Below, piece after piece: positions 51,636 through 60,065 of a stretch of DNA of 64,000 nucleotides (position 1 is the stretch's first letter; every line of letters begins with the position of its first letter). The DNA comes from Williamsia limnetica. Lineage in GTDB: Bacteria > Actinomycetota > Actinomycetes > Mycobacteriales > Mycobacteriaceae. Below the pieces are notes generated by a model. That model was not told the DNA's origin and did no database searches. It saw only the letters and a program-made list of their open reading frames with translations. The stretch lies in assembly GCF_003217475.1 (NCBI RefSeq), contig NZ_QJSP01000005.1:124001-188000 (forward strand), given 5' to 3'. Both the position numbers and the translations under genes were made by a program.

Positions 51636-52001
51636 ATGACGCAAAACAGCGAGGCATTGACAGACAAGACCGGCGCGGTCGTCGGCGTGGCACCGGACCC
51701 GGCCGAGAGGCGGTACACGGTCTCGGTGGAGGGCCAGGTCGCCGGATTCACCCAATACGCCGATCGCACTGCGGGAGCGTCGACCCAGCGCGTTTTCTAC
51801 CACACAGAGGTCGACGAAGCCTTCGGTGGCCGCGGGCTGGCCACCATCTTGGTAAAGGAGGCGCTCGATGACGTTCGTGCACAGGGTAAACGGATCGTAG
51901 GGGTGTGCCCGCTGGTGGCGGCGTATCTCAAGAAGCATCCCGAGTACTCCGACATCTCCGACCCGGTCACCAAGGACATTCTCGCCTGGCTCGGGGTCTA
52001 G
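51636..52001 (+). CDS. GNAT-like N-acetyltransferase (YidJ/GtrYidJ type)
   Basis: 121-residue protein of the short GNAT group: RRYTVSVEGQVAGFTQYADR, then FYHTEVDEAFGGRGLATILVKEALDDVRAQGKRIVGVCPLVAAYLKKHPEYSD, where GGRGLA is the acetyl-CoA phosphate loop. Typical size for the family. Target unknown. 38 bases after pirin, probably in one transcript. Confidence 0.88.
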   Translation: MTQNSEALTDKTGAVVGVAPDPAERRYTVSVEGQVAGFTQYADRTAGASTQRVFYHTEVDEAFGGRGLATILVKEALDDVRAQGKRIVGVCPLVAAYLKKHPEYSDISDPVTKDILAWLGV

Positions 52002-52016
52002 GAGACCGCTGGGCTC

Positions 52017-52343
52017 TCAGGGCATACCGGCCAGCCGGAGCACCGCGGCGGTGGCGGCGGCGGCCAGCACCACCACGACGAAAGGTGCTTTTCGCCAGGC
52101 GAGTACACCGCCGACGGTGACGCCGAGAACCCTTGCAGGGCTGGCGAGGTCGCCATCGTCGATGAACGTTGCGGTGGCGACCAACGCGGCGAGCAGGACG
52201 ACAGCACCTGCGGTGGTGAGCTGTTGCAGGCGGCCGGGCAGCGTCCACCGCGCGGCAAGCACCGGCCCGGCGAACCGGAAGGCATATGTACCGACGGCCA
52301 GGGCGGCGATGCCCACGAGCAGGGCCGGGACCGATGTGGTCAT
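52017..52343 (-). CDS. azlD: AzlD family branched-chain amino acid exporter subunit
   Basis: 108-residue membrane protein with three or four helices (LLVGIAALAVGTYAFRFAGPVLAAR is typical). With AzlC it forms a two-component exporter for branched-chain amino acids or related compounds. Its ATG overlaps the azlC stop codon by four bases. Confidence 0.86.
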   Translation of the reverse strand: MTTSVPALLVGIAALAVGTYAFRFAGPVLAARWTLPGRLQQLTTAGAVVLLAALVATATFIDDGDLASPARVLGVTVGGVLAWRKAPFVVVVLAAAATAAVLRLAGMP

Positions 52344-53032
52344 GATGCGGCCACCGGTCGTGGACGCCGGAGCGGGACGGTGAGTACGAGTGCCGACAAC
52401 GCCAGCAGGATCGGGACACCGGCCGGTAGCAGGGGCGAGACCGCAACGGCGATCACCGCCCCGCCGACCGCTGCCCGGCGGATCGCGCGCTCGGTGAGCG
52501 ACGGCAGGATCAAGGCCAGCAGCACGGCTGGGAATGCGGCATCGAGGCCGAACGCGTCGGTATCGCTGATCAGCGTGCCGCCGAGCGCACCGATCAGTAC
52601 TCCGGCATTCCAGGAGATGAAGAGGCCGCCTCCGCAGAGCCAGTAGGCCGAACGTCGTTCGTCCGCGGACGTTCTCGAAAGGGTGAACGCCACGGATTCG
52701 TCGACCATCAGGTGCGATCCGATGAGTCGACTCGCGAGGGAGCTCCCGAGGACGTCTCCGAGGGAGAACCCGAAGAGGATGTGGCGGGCATTGGCGAGCA
52801 ATCCTGCGGAGACCGCTGCGAAGATCCCGCCCCCGGCCGCGATGATGGCGACGAACGCGAACTGGGATGCGCCGGCGAACACGATGATCGACATCAACAG
52901 AGGCATCCACAAGGGCAATCCGCTGCCGACGGCGATGGCGCCAAAGGAGAGGCCGACGACGGAGATCGCCGCGCAGACCAAGGCGACGTCGCGGATGAGT
53001 TGAGGGTCGAGTGTTCGCCATATCGAACGCAT
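52340..53032 (-). CDS. azlC: AzlC family branched-chain amino acid permease
   Basis: 230-residue membrane protein with about six helices, including GLPLWMPLLMSIIVFAGASQFAFVAIIAAGGGI and ANARHILFGFSLGDVLGSSL, a typical AzlC signature. Large subunit of the AzlCD exporter. The start is the ATG at 53032; the ORF extends two codons further to a TTG. It is divergent from the XRE-cupin regulator with a palindrome between, the usual layout for a regulated azl pair. Confidence 0.9.
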   Translation of the reverse strand: MRSIWRTLDPQLIRDVALVCAAISVVGLSFGAIAVGSGLPLWMPLLMSIIVFAGASQFAFVAIIAAGGGIFAAVSAGLLANARHILFGFSLGDVLGSSLASRLIGSHLMVDESVAFTLSRTSADERRSAYWLCGGGLFISWNAGVLIGALGGTLISDTDAFGLDAAFPAVLLALILPSLTERAIRRAAVGGAVIAVAVSPLLPAGVPILLALSALVLTVPLRRPRPVAAS

Positions 53033-53059
53033 GACCAAAATAATGGACCATGGTGCGAT

Positions 53060-53077
53060 CGTTCGTCAACCCGAACG
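53060..53077. promoter_or_regulatory. Inverted repeat between azlC and its probable regulator
   Basis: CGTTCG-TCAACC-CGAACG, a perfect six-base inverted repeat in the 90-base divergent gap. Additional CGAACG half-sites flank it (around 53025 and 53092). It is a plausible operator for the XRE-cupin protein. Confidence 0.5.
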
Positions 53078-53122
53078 AGCGGTAGTCTATGGCGAACGCA
53101 TCGATCCGAGAGGTCCATCGAC

Positions 53123-53674
53123 ATGAGCGGCGCACCATTGCAGGCGATCGCGACAGCTCTACAGCGCGAGCGCAAGCGCACCGGACTGTCGTTGGCGGAG
53201 GTCGCGCGGCGGGCAGGGGTCGCCAAATCCACCCTGTCGAGTCTGGAGGCCGGCAACGGGAACCCCAGCGTGGAGACCCTGTGGGCGCTCAGTACTGCGC
53301 TCGATGTCCCTTTCGCGCACCTCGTGCAGCCGCCCGTACCGCGAGTGCAGGTGATCCGTGCGGGCGAGGGTCCAGGAGTTTTCTCGGAACGGTCGGATTA
53401 CCTCGCCACCTTGCTGGCCGCATGCCCTCCCAACGCACGTCGTGACATCTACCTCATCACCGCCCAGCCCGGGGAGCCCCGCGAAGCCGATCCGCATGCG
53501 ACCGGCGTGGTGGAGCACGTGGTGCTCAGCGCCGGGCGGGCGCTGGTCGGACTGACCGGTGAACCCGTCGAACTCGAGCCCGGCGACTACATCAGCTATC
53601 CCGGCGACCTTCCACACATCTTCAAGGCGCTGGTCCCCGACTGCACTGCGGTGTTGATCTCCGAACACACCTGA
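53123..53674 (+). CDS. XRE-cupin transcriptional regulator
   Basis: 183-residue regulator. Residues 10-65 form an XRE helix-turn-helix (RKRTGLSLAEVARRAGVAKSTLSSLEAGNGNPSVETLWALSTALDVP); residues 110-180 are a cupin sensor (VEHVVLSAGRALVGLTGEPVELEPGDYISYPGDLPHIFKAL). This architecture often controls a divergent AzlC-type exporter. Start at 53123 with GAGAGG upstream. Confidence 0.9.
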   Translation: MSGAPLQAIATALQRERKRTGLSLAEVARRAGVAKSTLSSLEAGNGNPSVETLWALSTALDVPFAHLVQPPVPRVQVIRAGEGPGVFSERSDYLATLLAACPPNARRDIYLITAQPGEPREADPHATGVVEHVVLSAGRALVGLTGEPVELEPGDYISYPGDLPHIFKALVPDCTAVLISEHT

Positions 53675-53757
53675 GTGCCGCCCGGCGATGAGTTGTCTCC
53701 TGCGCCCTGGTCCATATGGGTGAACGCGACCCAACGGACCAGAAGGGGGTACCGGCG

Positions 53758-54621
53758 ATGGCGGCACCTCGCCGCGGTATCGGCCTACCGACGTTCGGTC
53801 CGCTGGCCGGCCCCGAATCGGTTTCCCTGATCTCCCGTACTGCCGATGAACTGGGACTCGACGGCGTGTCAGCCACCGATCGGCTGCTGCTGCCCGCTGA
53901 CCCGGGACCCGTCGGCAAACCCTGTCAGCTGCCGATGCCGGTCTGGGATCCGATCGAGATGCTGACGTGGGCTGCGGCGCAGACGACGCGTGTGCAGTTG
54001 GCGACGACGGTGGTTCACTCACTGTTCCAGCCCCCGGTGGCGCTCGCCCGTCGGCTCGCGACCCTCGACCGGCTCAGCGGGGGCAGGCTCCTGGTCGGCG
54101 TCGGTCAGGGGTGGACGCCGCACGAGCACGAGGCGGCGGGGGTGGCGATGTCCTCGCGGGTATCGCAGTTCGCAGAGCACCTGGAGCTGATGCGCAAATG
54201 CTGGCGGCCGGGGCCGGTGGCCCACGCCGGGAGTTTTTATGATCTGAGGTCGAGTTGGGTCGAACCCAAGCCGATCCAGGACCCGCTGCCGGTGTTCGTC
54301 GCCGCGGTGACCCCGGACGGGATCGCGCGCGCCGCCGCGGTCGCCGACGGCTTCATGTTTCCGGTGACGTGTTGGGATGCCGCGAGCGAGGCAGTCCGGA
54401 CTTACCGGGAGGCAGGCGGGAGAGGTCCGATCGCACTGCGTCTCAATCCGATTCGGGACCGGGGTGATCGTGCGCTGGAAAGATTCGCCGAGACGTTGTC
54501 CGCCGACTTCAGCCGGGCGATGGCTCTGGGCGCCGATGACGTGCACTGGGAGTTCAACCAGTCGTCGATGACTTTGGCCGATCAGTGCAAGGCCATGGCA
54601 CTCATCGCTGATATGGCCTAA
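53758..54621 (+). CDS. Luciferase-like (F420 or FMN) monooxygenase
   Basis: 287-residue LLM-family TIM-barrel oxidoreductase: GIGLPTFGPLAGPESVSLISRTADELGLDGVSATDRLL, then LATTVVHSLFQPPVALARRLATLDRLSGGRLLVGVGQGW, the most conserved family stretch. In mycolata many such enzymes use F420. Start at 53758, eight bases after AGAAGGGGG. Ends two bases before the KstR operator of the next gene. Confidence 0.87.
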   Translation: MAAPRRGIGLPTFGPLAGPESVSLISRTADELGLDGVSATDRLLLPADPGPVGKPCQLPMPVWDPIEMLTWAAAQTTRVQLATTVVHSLFQPPVALARRLATLDRLSGGRLLVGVGQGWTPHEHEAAGVAMSSRVSQFAEHLELMRKCWRPGPVAHAGSFYDLRSSWVEPKPIQDPLPVFVAAVTPDGIARAAAVADGFMFPVTCWDAASEAVRTYREAGGRGPIALRLNPIRDRGDRALERFAETLSADFSRAMALGADDVHWEFNQSSMTLADQCKAMALIADMA

Positions 54622-54623
54622 AT

Positions 54624-54637
54624 TAGAACGAGTTCTA
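54624..54637. promoter_or_regulatory. KstR operator
   Basis: Perfect 14-base palindrome TAGAAC-GA-GTTCTA, which fits the KstR consensus TNNAACNNGTTNNA of mycobacteria and rhodococci at every fixed base. It lies 27 bases upstream of the flavoprotein start. KstR represses cholesterol/steroid catabolic genes until a 3-oxo-steroid CoA derivative is present. Confidence 0.85.
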
Positions 54638-54664
54638 GTTTGGGTCGCGTCAGTGAGGAATGTG

Positions 54665-56116
54665 ATGAAGGCAGAGTTGCCCGAGGTAGTGGCCGTGGCG
54701 GACGTCGATGCGTGGACCGACGAGGTGGACGTCCTCGTGGTCGGATGCGGTGTCTCCGGTGGCAGCGCCGCCGTGGCGGCCGCGTCCGATGGGGCCAAGG
54801 TGCTCGTTCTCGAGCGTGCTGCTGTCGCGGGCGGCACCTCGTCGATGGCCGGTGGTCACTTCTATCTCGGAGGTGGGACCGCGGTGCAGAAAGCGACCGG
54901 CCACGACGACTCTGCCGAGGAGATGGAGAAGTATCTGCTCGCCGTCTCGCGCGACCCCGAACCCGAGAAGATCCACGCCTACAGTCATGGCAGCGTCGAG
55001 CACTTCGACTGGCTCGAGTCGCTGGGGTTCGAGTTCGAACGCAGCTACTACCCCGAAAAGGCCGTCATCCAGCCGGAGACCCAGGGGCTGATGTACACCG
55101 GGAACGAGAAGGTCTGGCCGTTCTGTGAGCAGGCCGTGCCGGCTCCCCGGGGACACAAGGTCCCCGTGAAAGGTGACCTCGGCGGAGCGGGCATGGTGGT
55201 TGATCTGCTCGTCAAACGCCTCGCCGAACTGGGCACCGAGATCCGGTACGAGACCGGTGCGCGCAACCTGGTCGTCGATGAACTCGGCTCCGTGGTCGGG
55301 GTGAAGTGGAAGCGTCTGCAGGAGACCGGCTTCATCAAAGCGAAGTCTGTCGTCATCGCGGCCGGCGGTTTTGTGATGAACGAAACGATGGTCGCTGAGT
55401 TCGTCCCGCAGATGGCGGAGAAGCCGTACACGCTGGGCAGCACCTACGACGACGGGCTCGGCATCCGCCTCGGCGCATCCGTCGGCGCCGCACTCAAGCA
55501 CATGGACCAGCCCTTCGTCACGGCCCCGGTTTATCCCCCGTCGATCCTGCTGACCGGTCTCGCGGTGAACAAGGACGGGAACCGCTTCGTCAACGAGGAC
55601 TCGTATCATTCCCGGACGTCGGCGTTCGTGATGGAGCAGCCGGATGCCATCGCCTACCTGATCGTCGACGAGGCGCACCTGGAGCGGCCGGAGTTCCCGC
55701 TCGCGCCATTGATCGACGGCTGGGAAACGGTGGCAGAGATGGAGGCGGCGTTGGGGATCCCGACGGGCAACCTGGAGAAGTCCCTGAACCGCTACAACGA
55801 GAACGCCGCGCGAGGGGAAGATCCCGACTTCAACAAACGACCAGAATGGCTTGCGCCGCAGGACAGCGGCCCCTGGGGTGCGTTCGACCTCTCGCTGGGC
55901 AAGGCGATGTACGCGGGATTCACGATGGGCGGTGTTGCGACGTCGGTGGACGGCGAGGTCCTCACCGAGGCTGGTGAGGTGGTGCCCGGTCTCTACGCTG
56001 CCGGCGCGGGAGCGGCGAACATCGCCCAGGACGGCAAGGGCTACGCCAGCGGCACGCAGCTGGGCGAGGGATCGTTCTTCGGCCGTAGGGCGGGTCGCCA
56101 CGCGGCGGCACGCTGA
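54665..56116 (+). CDS. FAD-dependent 3-ketosteroid dehydrogenase-like flavoprotein
   Basis: 483-residue flavoprotein of the fumarate reductase/KstD superfamily. DVLVVGCGVSGGSAAVAAASDGAKVLVLERAAVAGGTSSMAGG is the FAD loop, and GLYAAGAGAANIAQDGKGYASGTQLGEGSFFGRRAG the C-terminal FAD-binding strand. Overall it resembles mycobacterial Rv0785-type proteins. The KstR operator ahead of it suggests a role in steroid catabolism. It is not a classical KstD because the tyrosine-rich active-site signature was not found. Start at 54665 (alternative GTG 54653). Confidence 0.85.
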   Translation: MKAELPEVVAVADVDAWTDEVDVLVVGCGVSGGSAAVAAASDGAKVLVLERAAVAGGTSSMAGGHFYLGGGTAVQKATGHDDSAEEMEKYLLAVSRDPEPEKIHAYSHGSVEHFDWLESLGFEFERSYYPEKAVIQPETQGLMYTGNEKVWPFCEQAVPAPRGHKVPVKGDLGGAGMVVDLLVKRLAELGTEIRYETGARNLVVDELGSVVGVKWKRLQETGFIKAKSVVIAAGGFVMNETMVAEFVPQMAEKPYTLGSTYDDGLGIRLGASVGAALKHMDQPFVTAPVYPPSILLTGLAVNKDGNRFVNEDSYHSRTSAFVMEQPDAIAYLIVDEAHLERPEFPLAPLIDGWETVAEMEAALGIPTGNLEKSLNRYNENAARGEDPDFNKRPEWLAPQDSGPWGAFDLSLGKAMYAGFTMGGVATSVDGEVLTEAGEVVPGLYAAGAGAANIAQDGKGYASGTQLGEGSFFGRRAGRHAAAR

Positions 56117-56205
56117 GTCGCCCCTGCCATCTGCGCGGCCATGGGGAGACGCAGCGCAGCGTCGCTCGACCGGATTGGAGAGAGGGGTCTCTACAGGGAG
56201 ACGGT

Positions 56206-56739
56206 CTACATCGAGACGGGGACCTCTTCTTTGCCGATCTGACGTCGCAGGGCGCGCACGAAGACGTGGCGGAAGGTGAGAAACCTGACTGCTGTGGCGA
56301 TCAGGTTGACGGTCATCAACACGACCAGCTCGAGTCGACTCGAGGGATGTTCGGAGATCTGGTGCAGCGCCATCAGCGACAATGCGCTCAGGGCTGCGCC
56401 GAAACCGAAGACCAAGATGCCCTGCACGTGATGCACCAGCAATCGATGGCTACCGCGCAGCTGGAATGTGAATGCGCGGTTGGCCGCGGTGTTCAGGATG
56501 GCTGCGATGAGCATGGACACGAAGTTCGCGGCCTGGGCGCCCATCAGTGGGTGCAGCGACAGATACATCAAGGCGTAGGCCGATGTGCACAGGATGCCGA
56601 CAGCACAAAAACGCAAGACCTGGGTCGACAAGGGCTTGCGTAATAGATCGACGAGCGTTTGCCGCCGGGCAGGATCGTGCGCCGCCTCAGCGGTCTCGAT
56701 CTCGTCTCCGGGGACCGGGCCTACCGTCACACCCACCAC
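56206..56739 (-). CDS. GtrA-like membrane protein
   Basis: 177-residue protein with four helices in the GtrA family arrangement: VLRFCAVGILCTSAYALMYLSLHPLMGAQAANFVSMLIAAILNTAANRAFTFQLRG is characteristic (membrane flippase-associated subunits for polyprenyl-linked sugars). Start at the GTG 56739, following a G-rich run; the ORF to 56796 would run through a terminator hairpin. Confidence 0.82.
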   Translation of the reverse strand: MVGVTVGPVPGDEIETAEAAHDPARRQTLVDLLRKPLSTQVLRFCAVGILCTSAYALMYLSLHPLMGAQAANFVSMLIAAILNTAANRAFTFQLRGSHRLLVHHVQGILVFGFGAALSALSLMALHQISEHPSSRLELVVLMTVNLIATAVRFLTFRHVFVRALRRQIGKEEVPVSM

Positions 56740-56768
56740 GATATGGCAGGACCCCCCAAAATGTGTTA

Positions 56769-56793
56769 TCGCCCCGGCCGGTGGCCGGGGCGA
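56769..56793 (-). terminator. Terminator hairpin downstream of the fasciclin gene (second)
   Basis: On the minus strand, 11-base stem TCGCCCCGGCC / GGCCGGGGCGA with a three-base loop, followed by TAACACATTTT. Together with the next hairpin it should stop transcription from the fasciclin gene before the GtrA-like gene. Confidence 0.65.
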
Positions 56794-56823
56794 CAACTTC
56801 CATCTTTGTCATATCAAAGGAGC

Positions 56824-56873
56824 GACTCGAGTCGGGACGGTCGGTCGGGGGGTGTACCGCCCCGACCCGAGTC
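56824..56873 (-). terminator. Terminator hairpin downstream of the fasciclin gene (first)
   Basis: 17-base arms at 56824-56840 and 56857-56873 pair with two mismatches (GACTCGNGTCGGGNCGG type). It lies about 40 bases after the fasciclin stop codon on the minus strand. Confidence 0.65.
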
Positions 56874-56910
56874 TTGATCTACCCCAGATGCTGATTCTCG
56901 CAGTCGCGGA

Positions 56911-57582
56911 TTACGCGGCCGGAGGCGTCAGCACCGTGTCGATGAGGTAGACGGTTGCGTTGGCGGTTTTCACACCGCCACAGACGACAGAAGCGTCCTG
57001 GACCTTGAGGGTGTCGACCGGGCCGGCAACGGTGACGGTGCCACCTTCGACGGTGGCGTGGTCGCCGATGACCTGCTCAGGGGTGAGCTGGCCGGGAACA
57101 ACGTGGTAGGTCAGGATCTTCGTCAGGGTTGCGCTGTCGGTCTTGAGGGACTCGACAGTCGCCGGGGGAAGCTTGGCGAAGGCGTCGTCGGTCGGGGCGA
57201 ACACCGTGAACTCGCCACCGTTGAGGGTGTCGACCAGGTTGACGTCAGGGTTGAGTCCACCCGATACCGCTGCAGTCAGGGTCTTGAGCAGCGGGTTGTT
57301 GCCTGCGGCGGTGGCCACGGGGTCGGCTGCCATGCCGTCAACGGAGCCGGCACCACTCGGGTTTGCTTCGGCGTATGCGGCGCATCCCGGTCCGACCAGG
57401 GTGGCGGGCTCCATCGAAGCGCTTGAGTCCGAGGACATTTCAGAGGAGGTCATCGGGGCCGACGTTGCGGCGCTGGACGATGAGGAATCGGAACTGTCGT
57501 CCGAACAACCTGCCACCAGCCCGATTGCCAGGCCAACGCTCGCCACTGTCACTGCGAGACGCTGAATTCGTTTGAGAGCCAT
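56911..57582 (-). CDS. Fasciclin-domain lipoprotein (MPT70/MPT83-like)
   Basis: 223-residue exported protein. The signal peptide ends in the lipobox VAGC (Cys26), followed by a Ser/Met-rich linker, then one FAS1 domain (about 95-220) with [43 protein letters not shown] and [19 protein letters not shown]. It closely resembles mycobacterial MPT83/MPT70, which are SigK-regulated. A SigK-type promoter lies upstream at 57693-57720 on the same strand. Confidence 0.92.
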   Translation of the reverse strand: MALKRIQRLAVTVASVGLAIGLVAGCSDDSSDSSSSSAATSAPMTSSEMSSDSSASMEPATLVGPGCAAYAEANPSGAGSVDGMAADPVATAAGNNPLLKTLTAAVSGGLNPDVNLVDTLNGGEFTVFAPTDDAFAKLPPATVESLKTDSATLTKILTYHVVPGQLTPEQVIGDHATVEGGTVTVAGPVDTLKVQDASVVCGGVKTANATVYLIDTVLTPPAA

Positions 57583-57692
57583 GTTCGCTGTCCTATCGAT
57601 TGCTGTCGGTCGTGAATACGGTGTGGCCGACGTTGCCGGTCGCTCGTCTGGGAGCTCCCTGGTTCCTGCCGATCACTTGGTCGATCACTGCA

Positions 57693-57720
57693 GGTTCGGA
57701 GCTGTGCGCCGGGCGGATGG
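57693..57720 (-). promoter_or_regulatory. SigK-type promoter for the fasciclin gene
   Basis: On the minus strand, -35 CCATCC (57720-57715), 15-base spacer, -10 CCGAACC (57699-57693). It matches the element on the other strand at 57757-57784 in both boxes and spacing. The leader would be about 105 bases. Confidence 0.78.
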
Positions 57721-57756
57721 GTCGGATCGAAAAAGAATTTTGCCGAGTCCGCCGCG

Positions 57757-57784
57757 CCATCCGAAATGCCGATGACTCCGAATC
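57757..57784 (+). promoter_or_regulatory. SigK-type promoter for the molybdopterin oxidoreductase
   Basis: -35 CCATCC (57757-57762), 15-base spacer, -10 CCGAATC (57778-57784). This agrees with the remembered mycobacterial SigK consensus. It would drive the oxidoreductase-sigK-rskA operon and hence autoregulate sigK. Confidence 0.8.
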
Positions 57785-57846
57785 CCCTTCGTTATCAACA
57801 CTTGCCAGTGCGTTACCCAATCGAGATCTTCTGAAGGGTGCAGGAC

Positions 57847-59457
57847 ATGCGAACAGCAGCGATGGCACGCAACGGGCTTGCGGGCCTGATTGCCGTAGGT
57901 GCCGGGTTGGCTGCCGGCGAGGTGACGGCTGCCGCTGTCTCCTCGTATGCCTCCCCGTTCTACGCCGTGGGTTCATTTCTTGTCGACCGTGCTCCGGCTC
58001 CGGTACGCGAATTCGCGATCGACACATTCGGTACGAATGACAAACCGGTTCTCCTGTGGGGCATCGCAGTTGCCGTAGTGGTGCTTTCGATTGTCGCCGG
58101 CATCGCCGAACGTCGAACGGTCCCAATCGGTTCTGCACTCATCGTGGCCTTCGGGGCATTCGGTGTGTTGGCTGCGTTGCATCGACCGACCTCCGACTTC
58201 TGGTATGCGGCACCGTCGTTGATTGCGGCTGTGGTTGGCATTCTCGTGCTGCGTGGCTTGCGCGGCTTTCTCTGGAGCGGGTCGATGCGGGGTGGGCGGA
58301 CGAGGGGTCCGGCCGGCCGGCGCGATCCCGATACGACAGAGAAGCCCCAGTCCGATGCCGATGGCGCCGCGACCACCAAGACGGACCGCGACCTGTCCCG
58401 TCGACAGTTCGGTATAGCTGCGGGAGTCATCGCAGCGGTGTCCGTGGCCGGCGCATTCATCGGCAGGCAGGTGTCGACGATGGGTGACGTGGTGGCAGAC
58501 CGCAAGCGGGTCCGGCTGCCGAGGCCGTCCCGACCGGCAGCACCCATCCCTGCCGGTACGGAGGTCGACATCGAAGGCATCACGCCTTTCATGACGAACA
58601 ACGCCGACTTCTACCGCATCGACACCGCCCTGCAGGTGCCGAAGCTGACGACGGGGGAGTGGCAACTCCGTATCCACGGAATGGTCGACAACGAACTGAC
58701 CCTCGACTGGGACGACCTGATGGACATGCAGGCCGAGGAACGGATCATCACGCTCACCTGTGTGTCCAACGAGGTCGGCGGCAACCTCGCAGGAACCGCC
58801 CGCTGGATCGGCTACCCGATGACGAAGATCCTCGAGCGCGCGGGTGTGCAGGGCGACGCCGACATGCTCTTCTCGACCAGTGTCGACGGCTGGACGTCCG
58901 GGACCCCATTGGCCGACATCACCGACGGCCGAGACTCCATGCTCGTCATAGGCATGAACGGAGAGCCGCTCCCACTCGAGCACGGTTATCCGGTACGTCA
59001 GGTGGTCCCGGGTCTATACGGCTACGTCTCGGCCTGCAAATGGGTTGTCGATTGGGAGATCACCCGATTCGACAAGGCCGAGGCCTACTGGACGAAGCGG
59101 AACTGGGGCGTGAAGGGGCCGATCAAGACGGCGTCGAGGATCGATCGACCGGAGGGGCTTTCCCGGCATCCCGTAGGCGACGTGGTCATCGCCGGAACCG
59201 CATGGGCGCAGCACCGCGGTATCTCCAAAGTCGAGGTACGCGTGGACAAGGGTCCGTGGAACACCGCGACGCTCGCGCCGGAGTACAACAACGACACCTG
59301 GCGGCAGTGGTTCTGGACCTGGCCCGCAACCGCAGGTCAACACACTGTCTATTGTCGCGCCACCGACGAGACGGGGCAGGTGCAACCCGAGGAGAGGGTT
59401 GCCCCGATCCCTGATGGAGCGACCGGCTGGCACAACCGAGTGTTCCGGATTGAATAG
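57847..59457 (+). CDS. Membrane-anchored molybdopterin oxidoreductase (sulfite-oxidase/YedY family)
   Basis: About 536 residues. The first 150 hold four or five membrane helices. An internal twin-arginine motif and hydrophobic segment (SRRQFGIAAGVIAAVSVAGAF) follow, then a sulfite-oxidase-type domain. The Mo-ligand Cys is in ITLTCVSNEVGG, with ARWIGYPM, CKWVVDWEITRFD and the Ig-like dimer domain (GTAWAQHRGISKVEVRVDKGPWNTATL) after it. A reductase of oxidised methionines or other S/N-oxides outside the membrane is plausible. Start at 57847 rather than GTG 57838. Confidence 0.87.
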   Translation: MRTAAMARNGLAGLIAVGAGLAAGEVTAAAVSSYASPFYAVGSFLVDRAPAPVREFAIDTFGTNDKPVLLWGIAVAVVVLSIVAGIAERRTVPIGSALIVAFGAFGVLAALHRPTSDFWYAAPSLIAAVVGILVLRGLRGFLWSGSMRGGRTRGPAGRRDPDTTEKPQSDADGAATTKTDRDLSRRQFGIAAGVIAAVSVAGAFIGRQVSTMGDVVADRKRVRLPRPSRPAAPIPAGTEVDIEGITPFMTNNADFYRIDTALQVPKLTTGEWQLRIHGMVDNELTLDWDDLMDMQAEERIITLTCVSNEVGGNLAGTARWIGYPMTKILERAGVQGDADMLFSTSVDGWTSGTPLADITDGRDSMLVIGMNGEPLPLEHGYPVRQVVPGLYGYVSACKWVVDWEITRFDKAEAYWTKRNWGVKGPIKTASRIDRPEGLSRHPVGDVVIAGTAWAQHRGISKVEVRVDKGPWNTATLAPEYNNDTWRQWFWTWPATAGQHTVYCRATDETGQVQPEERVAPIPDGATGWHNRVFRIE

Positions 59458-59465
59458 GTGATCTG

Positions 59466-60065
59466 ATGACTATGGCTAGTGTTATGGACGTGACCGACCG
59501 CATTCCCGAAGCTCGGGTAGATCTGACTGATCTGTTGATCAGAACGGCCGGCCATGATCGACAGGCCTTTGCTGAGTTGTACGACGCGACGGGTGCCCGG
59601 GTTTTCGGGCTGATCCTGCGGGTCCTACGCGATCGTGGTTACGCCGAAGAGACGCTGCAGGAGGTATATCTGCAGGTCTGGCAGAAGGCGGGTGGGTTCG
59701 ATCCGTCGGCCGGTTCCGCGCTCAGCTGGATGATGACCATCGCCCATCGCCGCGCCGTCGATCGGGTGCGGAGCGAAGAGGCCGCAGGCAAACGCTCCAA
59801 CGACTACTCGGTATCCAACTTCGAGGCTCCCGGTGACACCGTCGCAGACTCGGTGATCGCCGAGGAAGAACGTTCGGACGTGATGTTGTGCCTCGGCAGC
59901 CTCACCGACACACAGCGCCAGAGCATCGAACTGTCTTATTATGGTGGCCTGACGTATCGGCAGGTAGCGGAGCGTTTGGACGCTGCACTACCCACGATCA
60001 AATCCCGTATCCGCGACGGCCTGCGCCGCCTCAAGGCATGCTTGGAGGCGAACCCCCATGGCTGA
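59466..60065 (+). CDS. sigK: ECF sigma factor SigK
   Basis: 199-residue sigma factor. Region 2 (about 25-95) contains AFAELYDATGARVFGLILRVLRDRGYAEETLQEVYLQVWQKAGGFD and SWMMTIAHRRAVDRVRSE; region 4 (about 130-185) has QRQSIELSYYGGLTYRQVAERLDAALPTIKSRIRDGLRRLKACL. Size, sequence and the paired anti-sigma gene (eight-base overlap) match SigK of mycobacteria. It probably reads the CCATCC/CCGAAT promoters upstream. Confidence 0.93.
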   Translation: MTMASVMDVTDRIPEARVDLTDLLIRTAGHDRQAFAELYDATGARVFGLILRVLRDRGYAEETLQEVYLQVWQKAGGFDPSAGSALSWMMTIAHRRAVDRVRSEEAAGKRSNDYSVSNFEAPGDTVADSVIAEEERSDVMLCLGSLTDTQRQSIELSYYGGLTYRQVAERLDAALPTIKSRIRDGLRRLKACLEANPHG

